Part shown: piece by piece, positions 14,994-22,188 of the stretch | How the letters are laid out: each line of letters starts with the position of its first letter | Position numbering within the stretch: the stretch's first letter is position 1 | Assembly (NCBI GenBank): GCA_038182865.1 | Contig: CP116226.1 | Span: forward strand, 3,348,001 to 3,412,000 | Reading direction: 5' to 3' | Source of the DNA: Microbacterium enclense | GTDB lineage: Bacteria; Actinomycetota; Actinomycetes; Actinomycetales; Microbacteriaceae | Length of the DNA: 64,000 nt | Position numbers and translations under genes: made by a program | Notes under the pieces: generated by a model | The model's input: only the letters and a program-made list of their open reading frames with translations | The model's database searches: none | Told to the model about the DNA's origin: nothing

Positions 14994-15637
14994 TGGTCAT
15001 CTCGCCTTCGATGAGGTGGAGGCCGTCGGGCTGCTCGTGCAGCACGAAGCGACCGGCGGGAACGAGTTTGGCCAGGTCGCGGCCGGCGATGTACTTGTCG
15101 GCGGTGACGTGACCGCGGGAGATGTCGGAGCGCAGCGACGCTGGCACGACGCCCGTGATGGGGTCGTACTTGTCGGATACCTCGAGGAACGTGGGTCGCC
15201 CGTCGGCGGGCGTCAATTCCCGGGCCAGTGCCGCCCACGGCGTCGACTGCGGCGATCGCGCGGAGGAAGCCGACCGCTTGCAGGGCTGCGTTGGTGGGCT
15301 CGTCGGGGAGAGTAGTGCCCAGGTTCGGGTCGACGTACGGGGTGTCTGAGTTCCATCCCCACTTGTCCCCGTCGGGGAAGTAGTCCTGGCGCCCGTCGGT
15401 GCCGGTGCCTGTTGTCTGCACGAGCGCCTTGCTCGCGAGTTCCGCTGCGACGGCCTGCGCCGCGGTCTGCGACACGTAGGCGGCGAGGTTCGGATCTTCC
15501 GCCAGTGCGGCGGAGATGAGGACGGCGGCGATGCCTCGGAACGCGGCGTAGGTGGCGCTGTCCTCGTCGAGCACGAGCGATGCGGTGATGAGGTCGTTCG
15601 CGAAGGCGATCTGTGCTTTGGGAATCCAGCGGCCCAT
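14986..15637 (-). CDS. Tail-region gene read in two frames (frame break near 15220)
   Basis: The first frame starts at ATG 15637 with GGGGAG 7 nt upstream and encodes about 140 sensible residues (WIPKAQIAFANDLITASLV, QTAAQAVAAELASKALVQ, TLPDEPTNAALQAVGFLRA). After GGTGPG it becomes arginine-rich and reads on antiparallel to no known gene. At the same point a +1 frame supplies the natural continuation (LTPADGRPTFLEVSDKYD to GEMTNA), which stops at 14986. One extra C in the run GGCCCGGG would explain this. The alternatives are a separate 76-residue gene from TTG 15216 or recoding. I treat it as one tail gene with a frame break. Confidence 0.5.
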
Positions 15638-15639
15638 GT

Positions 15640-16173
15640 TCAGTCTCCCCACTCGAAGTAGTTGCGGACGCCCTCGATGGGCAGGGTGTTGGTGCGGTAC
15701 CAGCCCGTGTAGGTCGACGGGAGGAGCACCTGCACGGGCTCGTCGTCGTTGGAGCCGGGGCTGCGTCCGGGGCCCACGAAGATCTGTGCGGGGTTGGTTG
15801 GGGCACGGACGAGGGCCGCGAGCTCACCGCCACCGGGCGGCACGCGCAGCTCCCAGCCCGGGTAGTCCCAGGGGATGTAATCGGCAATGGCCTGCCCGCC
15901 GAACGCGGTCGAGTAGGTGCCGGCGAATCGTTCGACCCGGACGTCGTACCAGACGTCTTCGCCGGTGATGAGCCAGAGCGAGTGAGTGTCTTGCAGCTCC
16001 ACTTCGCCGGATCCGTCGTCCTGGAACGTGTCGACGACGATGGGTGGGCTGATGAAGAGCGTGTCGCCGCCGATGGCTGCGCCGTTGGGGATGAACAGCA
16101 CCCGCAGGTGCAGGTCCGGTCGCGGCTTCCCGGCGAAGTCCTCCAGTTTGAAGGTGACGGTCTCAAGCGCCAT
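15640..16173 (-). CDS. Minor tail protein
   Basis: 177 residues, beta-rich, no membrane segment (TVTFKLEDFAGKPRPDLHLRVLFIP, FVGPGRSPGSNDDEPVQVLLP, WYRTNTLPIEGVRNYFEW). The pattern of an N-terminal strand domain with a proline-rich end is common in actinophage tip proteins encoded just after the lysis cassette. Starts at ATG 16173. Confidence 0.6.
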   Translation of the reverse strand: MALETVTFKLEDFAGKPRPDLHLRVLFIPNGAAIGGDTLFISPPIVVDTFQDDGSGEVELQDTHSLWLITGEDVWYDVRVERFAGTYSTAFGGQAIADYIPWDYPGWELRVPPGGGELAALVRAPTNPAQIFVGPGRSPGSNDDEPVQVLLPSTYTGWYRTNTLPIEGVRNYFEWGD

Positions 16174-16196
16174 GTGGGCCAGGCTCCTCTCAGCCG

Positions 16197-16319
16197 TCAC
16201 CTGGGGTGACGGCACGCGGGTGCCGGCGCGGGGCGCCGGCGAGTGTTCGGGGAGAAGCAGATGGTGAAGGCGGCGATCGCCGTCATGGCGATCGCCGCCC
16301 ACCGTCCGAGGTTGCGCAC
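16197..16319 (-). CDS. 40-residue single-span membrane protein
   Basis: A short gene with one hydrophobic helix (WAAIAMTAIAAFTICF) and a basic, proline-rich C terminus. The GTG start (16319) is one base past the upstream stop, within the lysis and membrane gene cluster. It may be a holin partner or simply a small membrane protein; size alone does not decide. Confidence 0.5.
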   Translation of the reverse strand: MRNLGRWAAIAMTAIAAFTICFSPNTRRRPAPAPACRHPR

Positions 16320-16320
16320 G

Positions 16321-16839
16321 TCAGTGGTTGTGTGCGCCGGGGTTGGGGAAGTTGGCCGGGTTGTGCGGGTCGAGCGCGGCCTGGTACTCCTCACGGGTGG
16401 TGGTGCTCGGGTCGGGGAGCTTCCAGGTGCCATCGGTGGCCTGCTCGAGCTGCACGGTGAGCTGCTGCTTGGCGCCGATGAAGATGGCGAGCAGGTTGGA
16501 GAGCGCTCCGAGCGCGAGGGAGAGGCCGAGCAGGACGGTGGCGTTGGTCTCGTCGTCGTAGAAGCCGAGCAGCACGAGGGCGGGGGAGACCGTCGCGGCG
16601 AGGGTGTAGATCGCCGCGCGGATGATTGCCCATCCGGCGCCGATGTCGCCCTTGCGGACGTTGACGAGGGACAGCACGGCGGAGAGGAACTGGAGGGCGG
16701 CGCCGACGATGATCAGTGCCTGTTCCCAGACGCCGGCGGTACCGAAGCCGAGGAGGATGGCGAGGGGCGCGAGGGCGCCGGCGAACAGCTGGATCGCCTG
16801 TCGGCGTTCCGGTGTGAAGATGAGAGCGAGGGCGTTCAT
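16321..16839 (-). CDS. Holin-like membrane protein
   Basis: 172 residues with four hydrophobic segments in the first 125 residues (near 13-35, 40-58, 70-88 and 95-118) and a charged hydrophilic tail (EEYQAALDPHNPANFPNPG). It lies shortly downstream of the M23 endolysin gene with two other membrane-protein genes, the usual actinophage lysis layout. Holin function is inferred from topology and position. Confidence 0.55.
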   Translation of the reverse strand: MNALALIFTPERRQAIQLFAGALAPLAILLGFGTAGVWEQALIIVGAALQFLSAVLSLVNVRKGDIGAGWAIIRAAIYTLAATVSPALVLLGFYDDETNATVLLGLSLALGALSNLLAIFIGAKQQLTVQLEQATDGTWKLPDPSTTTREEYQAALDPHNPANFPNPGAHNH

Positions 16840-17150
16840 GGAGTCCTTCCGGGACGGTCGGTTCCGTGTGCGTCGGGCAGCACGGGGAAGTCGGGCACGG
16901 TGAGGCCCGCCTTGATGGCGATGACGCGCACGGCGTGCGCGTGCTCGGTGACGATGCGGTTGCGGGTCTGCAGGTCGTGCAGCTCGTCTTCGCGGTCGGC
17001 CTTCTCGCGAGCGATGCGGTCGACCTCGGCGCGGCGTCTCTTCATGGATCCGGTGATGCCGTCGCGAACAGACTTGAAGATCTCGGTGCCGAGGACGCCA
17101 CCCAGAACGAGGAGCGCAGCGCGTGTGAGCTCCTGAGCGGCCGGGTCCAC
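16836..17150 (-). CDS. Membrane-anchored coiled-coil protein of the lysis cassette
   Basis: 104 residues from GTG 17150: one N-terminal hydrophobic helix (AALLVLGGVLGTEIF) followed by a long charged helix (RRRAEVDRIAREKADREDELHDL) likely to form a coiled coil. Small proteins of this build often act as spanin-like or holin-partner proteins in actinophages. Its stop overlaps the ATG of the holin-like gene. Confidence 0.6.
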   Translation of the reverse strand: MDPAAQELTRAALLVLGGVLGTEIFKSVRDGITGSMKRRRAEVDRIAREKADREDELHDLQTRNRIVTEHAHAVRVIAIKAGLTVPDFPVLPDAHGTDRPGRTP

Positions 17151-17152
17151 TG

Positions 17153-17644
17153 CTACCTCCCGCGCGGTTCGAAGGTGTACCCCCGGATCTCCCAGAGGCG
17201 GTTCGCGCTGATGAGCCAGGCGAAGCCGAGGATCATCCCGGCCTGGGTGAGGCGGGACGATCCGGCAGGCCCCTGAGCGTGCAGGGTGAGCACGACTCCG
17301 AAGTAGATGAGTGCGCCGACGGCGACGGAGTAGATGCCGAGGCGCTCGAGCCACCACCAGCCCGGGAGGACGGCGACCGCTGCTGCGATCGCGCCGACGA
17401 GGATCGCGGCACCCCAGAGAGTCGTCAGGGTTGGACCGAGGGGCGTTTCGATCGACGTCGGCGGCCGCCACAGGGTCACGACCCCGATTGCGACGGCGAT
17501 GAGGTAGCCCACGAGGTAGATGACTTTCGACACCCGCGGCTCGTGGATCCTCGACCAGGTGCGCGCGATCGCGCGGCCGACGACGAGGGTCAGCCACACG
17601 ATCGCGCGCACCGCGGCCGCGGTGACCGCGCGGAGACGGGTCAT
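17153..17644 (-). CDS. Multi-span membrane protein of the lysis cassette
   Basis: 163 residues with an amphipathic N terminus and about four transmembrane segments (AIVWLTLVVGRAI, VIYLVGYLIAVAIGVVTLW, LWGAAILVGAIAAAVAVLPG, IYSVAVGALIYFGVVLTL). The ATG (17644) overlaps the stop of the endolysin gene, so it is translated with it. A second holin candidate. Confidence 0.6.
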   Translation of the reverse strand: MTRLRAVTAAAVRAIVWLTLVVGRAIARTWSRIHEPRVSKVIYLVGYLIAVAIGVVTLWRPPTSIETPLGPTLTTLWGAAILVGAIAAAVAVLPGWWWLERLGIYSVAVGALIYFGVVLTLHAQGPAGSSRLTQAGMILGFAWLISANRLWEIRGYTFEPRGR

Positions 17645-18384
17645 GCCCAGCGGTCGCCCCACGGGACGCGGCCGGCGTCGACCTTGCGGCCGTCGTCGTA
17701 GAGACGCCAGCCGGGCTCGAGCAGACGGGTCTGCTCGTAGCTGATGCCGTGGGCCTCGACGACCTTGCGGAAGTCGTCCTTGCCGAGCTGGTTGACCCAG
17801 CGGCCGCCGGGGATGCCGACGGCGTTCAGGGCCGGGTAGACGTCGGGCATGAGGTGGGTGATGGCGCCGTCCCCGATGAGGAACGTGCGATCGAGGTGCT
17901 GGGAGTAGATAACGCGCATGTCGTCCTCCTCGGACGGGTTGACGGTGTCGGAGCCGACGGATGCCGGTCCGGCGAGGTTGGAGCGGATGAACTCGGCGGG
18001 GTCGATCTCGACGCCGTTGCGGTACACCTCGTGGTGGAGGTGCTTTCCGGTGGATCGGCCGGTGGTGCCCATGCGCGCGATGCGCTGACCCATGACGACG
18101 CGGGCGCCGTAGCCGACGTAGAAGCCGCCGGTGTCGATGTGGGCGTAGCCGCTGCCGATGCCGTCGCCGTGGTCCAGGCGGATGAAGTTGCCGTAGCCGC
18201 CGTTGTAACCGGCGAACGTGACGACTCCGTCGGCCATGGCGCAGATGTCATCGAAACCGGTCTGGTCCTGGCCGTAGTGGAACGAGTTCGTCCACCCGCC
18301 GGGGGTCCAGAAGGGCTCGCGGGGGCCGAAGCCGCCGCCGAGGTTGGGGGCGTCGCGGGATCCGTTGGGCCAGAGAACGTTCAC
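17641..18384 (-). CDS. M23-family peptidase endolysin
   Basis: 247 residues. The first 150 form a lysostaphin-like M23 metallopeptidase: zinc ligands FHYGQD (H and D) and KHLHHEVY (HxH), with the GGYGNFIRLDHGDGIGSGYAHI core between. It would cut peptide cross-links of peptidoglycan. The C-terminal 90 residues (YSQHLDRTFLIGDGAITHLM to the end) look like a separate wall-binding-type domain. No signal peptide, so release depends on the neighbouring holin candidates. GTG start overlaps the upstream stop. Confidence 0.85.
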   Translation of the reverse strand: MNVLWPNGSRDAPNLGGGFGPREPFWTPGGWTNSFHYGQDQTGFDDICAMADGVVTFAGYNGGYGNFIRLDHGDGIGSGYAHIDTGGFYVGYGARVVMGQRIARMGTTGRSTGKHLHHEVYRNGVEIDPAEFIRSNLAGPASVGSDTVNPSEEDDMRVIYSQHLDRTFLIGDGAITHLMPDVYPALNAVGIPGGRWVNQLGKDDFRKVVEAHGISYEQTRLLEPGWRLYDDGRKVDAGRVPWGDRWA

Positions 18385-18635
18385 GACCAGCTCGCAATCT
18401 CCGCGTAGGGCGGGGCCGTGCCGAGCTCGCCATTCACGAGCTCGACGACGTCGAATGTGTTCTCCTGTTCGGCGAGCCACGCGCCCTTGTCCTCGACGTA
18501 GTCGGGGGCGGGGTAGCGGACCTCGCACCACGGCCGTTCGCCCGCCGCAGCGAGCCCCTCGAGGAAGGTCGTGATCTCCTCGGTGGCCTTGTTGGGATCT
18601 CGGACGGTGTAGCGCTGGGTGGGAATGTCAGACAC
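18381..18635 (-). CDS. Small hypothetical late protein
   Basis: 84 residues, acidic, no membrane segment (TQRYTVRDPNKATEEITTFLEGLAAAGERPWCEVRYP). It directly precedes the endolysin gene and overlaps its start, following a gap that holds the oppositely oriented lipoprotein gene. Function unknown; probably tail or lysis accessory. Confidence 0.6.
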   Translation of the reverse strand: MSDIPTQRYTVRDPNKATEEITTFLEGLAAAGERPWCEVRYPAPDYVEDKGAWLAEQENTFDVVELVNGELGTAPPYAEIASWS

Positions 18636-18709
18636 GGCGGTCTGCTCCTCTCGATAACGAAGCCGCCGGCACAGGTGCCGACGGCTTCACGGGTGGGTAG
18701 TGTGAGCGC

Positions 18710-19135
18710 ATGAAACGTGGACTCGTCCCCGCCGGCCTGGCGGTGCTCGTGCTGGCGCTCTCCGGCTGCGTCAGCGTCCAAACGAGCGAGGAGCGGGTCG
18801 AGGTCACCCCCGGGGCGTCAGGGACGTACAGCGCCGGAGACACGACCGTCGTTGTGGAGCCGAGCGAGGCGCCCGCCACGCCGGTGGAGGTATCAGCGAC
18901 TCCGACACCGCCGACGAAGGCGACGTCGGTACTCACAGCGATTCAGCTCACAGTCGCGAGCTACGGCGTGGACGTCATGGCCGACCAGATCAAGGCGGCT
19001 TCGGACTACGCCTGCGATCAGCTGGCTGCTGGCGCCGACGCGGACAACATCGTCGCGCTGACGGGCGAGATTCCTGAGGGCGCGAACCGTGACCTCGTAA
19101 CCGCCGCAAAGAACGATTACTGCCCGATTCGTTAG
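18710..19135 (+). CDS. Lipoprotein inserted in the late operon (moron)
   Basis: 141 residues with a basic N terminus, a hydrophobic core and a perfect lipobox LSGC (Cys20). Then comes a Thr/Pro/Val-rich linker and a C-terminal helical domain with two cysteines (YACDQLAAGADADNI, NDYCPIR) resembling the DUF732-type domain of secreted actinobacterial proteins. It is on the plus strand, against the whole late operon, between tail-tip and lysis genes. TAGTGT lies 6 nt before the ATG, so it has its own leaderless promoter. Phage-encoded surface lipoproteins in this setting often block superinfection; that role here is inference. Confidence 0.8.
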   Translation: MKRGLVPAGLAVLVLALSGCVSVQTSEERVEVTPGASGTYSAGDTTVVVEPSEAPATPVEVSATPTPPTKATSVLTAIQLTVASYGVDVMADQIKAASDYACDQLAAGADADNIVALTGEIPEGANRDLVTAAKNDYCPIR

Positions 19136-20271
19136 GCGCCGTGGGCTGCCATCCAGGGCTCTGGGTCGACAGCGACTCCATCGATGCGCACCTCGAAGTG
19201 CAGGTGATCTCCGAAGCTGTTGCCGGTGTCACCAACGGGTCCCAACGGGCTGCCCTTCGAAGCAGCCTGGCCAACCGCCACGGTTGGCAGAGTGGCCATG
19301 TGGCCGTAGAGCGTCTCGACGATCGAGCCGTCTATCGTTCCGTGATTCAAGATCACGTAGTAGCCGTAACCATCATCGGCATTGCCGCCCGCGAACGTGA
19401 CAACCCCGCGACCCGCGGCCGGGATGACGTGTCCGGTCACGTCCGGCCCAGCCATGTCCACACCGTCATGAGTCGGCCGGTCGGGCGGTCGGAATCCGTA
19501 GGTCTTCGTTGAGAGTGGGAACGGCCAGTCGAAGTCGCCAGCGCCCGGTCCTCCGACGCCGGGCGGCACCCTTCGGACTCGCCCGCTCTCTGTGTCGATG
19601 GCGAGCCAGTGGAGACCGTCTGTGCTCGTGGCGTTCTCGACCGCGCCAATGCTGATGCGAAGGCCGTCACCGTCGATCTGAACGACGTCGCCACCGTGCT
19701 GCAGCCTCGCGTAGTCGTCGCTGACCTGTGCGACGCTGTTCCCCTTGAACATCTGGATGGTGTCGTCGTCGGTGAAGACCTGGGCGCCGTTGGCGTACAC
19801 GAGGGCTCCGCCCGAGGTGGTCGGGTCCATGGTCATGTTGCCGGCGATGATCTTGCCGGTGGCTCCGTCGATGACAACCTGGTTGGCGCCGGTGCCGACG
19901 TAGATCTTGCCGCCTTCCATGCGGATGTTCCCCATGGTGAGTGTGCCGGTACCGCCGTCGAGGATGATGGCGACGGGGCCTTCGCCGATCATGATGCGGC
20001 CGCCCCCGACGGGACTGATGAGGACGCCGCCGACGCGGATCACCCCGCCTCCGAGCACCTCCCAGTCGCCGGCGATTGACCCCGGCCCGGTCCACTCGAA
20101 GGTGCCCTCTCCCATGAGCCGTGCGCCGGCCTGCAGAAGCAGGAGGCCGCCGATGAAGCGGACCCGGCCGTCCTCGATGGAGGCCGACTCGAAGGGGTTC
20201 TCGCGGAGCAGTCCTTGGACGGCTTCGATGAGCCACTCGAGGGGAGAGTCGTTGACGTTGTAGACGCCCAT
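19132..20271 (-). CDS. Tail-tip protein with C-terminal M23 peptidase domain
   Basis: 379 residues. The N-terminal part is a Gly-rich beta-solenoid-like region with repeated short strands (LLLLQAGARLMGEGTFEWTG, GGGVIRVGGVLISPVGGG, GNIRMEGGKIYVGTGANQV). The last 130 residues form an M23 metallopeptidase with THDGVDMAG (H and D) and DHLHFEVR (HxH). The order of genes (TMP, Dit, Tal-like, this one) fits a tail-associated lysin that opens the cell wall during injection. Its 3' end overlaps the convergent lipoprotein gene by 4 nt. Confidence 0.85.
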   Translation of the reverse strand: MGVYNVNDSPLEWLIEAVQGLLRENPFESASIEDGRVRFIGGLLLLQAGARLMGEGTFEWTGPGSIAGDWEVLGGGVIRVGGVLISPVGGGRIMIGEGPVAIILDGGTGTLTMGNIRMEGGKIYVGTGANQVVIDGATGKIIAGNMTMDPTTSGGALVYANGAQVFTDDDTIQMFKGNSVAQVSDDYARLQHGGDVVQIDGDGLRISIGAVENATSTDGLHWLAIDTESGRVRRVPPGVGGPGAGDFDWPFPLSTKTYGFRPPDRPTHDGVDMAGPDVTGHVIPAAGRGVVTFAGGNADDGYGYYVILNHGTIDGSIVETLYGHMATLPTVAVGQAASKGSPLGPVGDTGNSFGDHLHFEVRIDGVAVDPEPWMAAHGA

Positions 20272-21366
20272 TTACTGCAGCTCCAGGGTCGGGAACGGGT
20301 CGCGCACGGCGTGGGAGAGCGCGATGACGCGCCCGTTCTTCCATCCGGGCGGTTCGACCTCGTCGCCCATGTAGTAGGCGTTGATTCCCGTGCCGATGTC
20401 GATGCGGTCGTTGAGGTCGGGGTCCGCGAGCTGGTAGCGGTACTGCTTGATCGGCTCGCGGAACATGCGCAGCCGTTCCTTGGCTTGTGAGTCCGCCACG
20501 TCCTGGTCCTGGGTCGCTTTGATCGGGAACGACTTGTCGAGGAACGGGATCACACTGCCCTCGTCGGCGCCGATGGCGAGGCCGATCTTGGTGTCACTGC
20601 CGCGGCCCTGCGCCGTGCCCCACACGCCGGTGAGCTGCTGCTCGGCGTCGAGCTTGTAGCCGAAGCCGCGGATGGGGCTGCGCTTCGCGGAGGCGTGCAC
20701 GGTGATGGTGTCGCCGGGGAGCTTCGGGTTGCCGATACGCAGCACGTCCTCGAGCCCGCCGTCGACGGGGGACCAGCGTGGGTAGAAGTGCGCCTCGGGG
20801 CCGTTCTCGCGGCTGTGGAGGTCGCGCATGAGGCTTTCGAGGGTGTCCAGGCGTGATCGCTTGATCGACTCGCTGAACGGGCCGCCCTCGAACCGTTCGG
20901 CCGGGTCGATGACCAGGCGCAGCGCCCAGCGGTATCCGCCGTTGATGAACGCGTACCAGGCGAACTCGCCCATCAGTCCGCGAAGCGAGCGTCCCTCCAC
21001 GACGATGTCGGGCAGGTCGACCGGTCCGATTCCGAACAGGGCGCGCCGCGCCGCGATGAAACGGAAGTCAGCGTGCGCCACCTGCAGACGCCCGCTCGCG
21101 GAGTCCCAGTCGTGGTTGAGCACCCAGCCTGCGTACTTGGGACGCCCGTTCCACTCCGCCACGAACCGCATCCGCCACGGCTGGGTGATCTTCGCCCACG
21201 TTTCGCGGTTGATGAGCAGGTGTCGCTCGCGGACCATCAGCGTGTGTGTGCGTGCGCCGTCGACGCCGTTGACCTTCGATCGCCAGGAGCCCTCGGAGGG
21301 GTGCACGACAAGCTCGCGCCGGCCGGTGAGGGAGTCGACGAAGGAGTACCGGATTCGTGGGGTCAC
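20272..21366 (-). CDS. Tail-tip hub / minor tail protein (Tal-like)
   Basis: 364 residues, third gene after the tape measure. The mixture of strand-rich regions (YSFVDSLTGRRELVVHPSEGSW, WRMRFVAEWNGRPKYAGWVL) and a conserved-looking end with GYKLDAEQQLTGVWGTAQG matches the siphophage baseplate-hub proteins of actinophages (SipE or Siphovirus ReqiPepy6 Gp37-like type). It connects the tape measure end to the tip peptidase. Confidence 0.75.
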   Translation of the reverse strand: MTPRIRYSFVDSLTGRRELVVHPSEGSWRSKVNGVDGARTHTLMVRERHLLINRETWAKITQPWRMRFVAEWNGRPKYAGWVLNHDWDSASGRLQVAHADFRFIAARRALFGIGPVDLPDIVVEGRSLRGLMGEFAWYAFINGGYRWALRLVIDPAERFEGGPFSESIKRSRLDTLESLMRDLHSRENGPEAHFYPRWSPVDGGLEDVLRIGNPKLPGDTITVHASAKRSPIRGFGYKLDAEQQLTGVWGTAQGRGSDTKIGLAIGADEGSVIPFLDKSFPIKATQDQDVADSQAKERLRMFREPIKQYRYQLADPDLNDRIDIGTGINAYYMGDEVEPPGWKNGRVIALSHAVRDPFPTLELQ

Positions 21367-21381
21367 CGCGCCCCCTCCCTG

Positions 21382-22170
21382 TCAGTAGTAGCCCGGTCGC
21401 AGCTGCACCGACATCTGCCCGGCCCCGGACACGGGCACGAGGGACAGGGGTGTGTGGCCTTTCGGCATGTCCCAGACGTCGATGCGCGCCCCGTAGACGC
21501 CGGTTGCGACGACGCCGCCGCGCAGCAGCAGACCGTCGTTGTCCATGTCGATGACGTCGGGGCCGGGACCGGGGCTGGAGGTCACCTGGTACACGCGGCC
21601 GTACGGTCCCCGGATCTCGTACCCGCCGGGCATGGTGCCGGTGACGGTGATAATCGCCGGGGAGGGCGCCTCTCCGCTGTTCTCGACGAGGATCTCTGTG
21701 CCGACGACGGGGATGGTCATCTCCCCGCGGATGAGCTGTGACGGTGCCCGGTACCGGTGCAGGAAGTTCGCGCGGCGCGGGCTGGGGGTGGGTCTGAACT
21801 CCCACCCCCGGCCGCGGCGCACGTGCGTGCTGAGCGCCGTCCCGGCGCGGGTGCGCCAGTGGAACTCGGCGGAGGACTCGGGGGCGACGAGAAACGCGCC
21901 GGCCTTCCACTGCAGCCGCTCGAGCTCCGCAGCGGAACCCGCGTACACGATGCCCTTGAGCTCGATGATCCGGGGATCGTTCACGTCGTTGGGGAGGTCG
22001 AGCTGACCCTCTTGACGATCGCGCGGCATCTCGCGGGATGTCACGGATGCACCGTCCGTGATGCCGGAGATGCCGGTGACGAACCATCCGGTCGTGTAGT
22101 CCAGGCGCCGGCCGGTGTAGTCGATGTCGAGGATTCGGGCGGAGAATCCCGGTGCGGGTGCACGCCGCAT
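21382..22170 (-). CDS. Distal tail (Dit-like) protein
   Basis: 262 residues directly after the tape measure gene, the standard place for the distal tail protein that forms the ring at the tail end. The N-terminal half carries the segment RDRQEGQLDLPNDVNDPRIIEL and the C-terminal half a galectin-like strand domain (GYEIRGPYGRVYQV, DGLLLRGGVVATGVYGARIDV). Assigned by position and overall beta-rich pattern. Confidence 0.7.
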   Translation of the reverse strand: MRRAPAPGFSARILDIDYTGRRLDYTTGWFVTGISGITDGASVTSREMPRDRQEGQLDLPNDVNDPRIIELKGIVYAGSAAELERLQWKAGAFLVAPESSAEFHWRTRAGTALSTHVRRGRGWEFRPTPSPRRANFLHRYRAPSQLIRGEMTIPVVGTEILVENSGEAPSPAIITVTGTMPGGYEIRGPYGRVYQVTSSPGPGPDVIDMDNDGLLLRGGVVATGVYGARIDVWDMPKGHTPLSLVPVSGAGQMSVQLRPGYY

Positions 22171-22188
22171 CCGCCACCCCCTCCCTCG

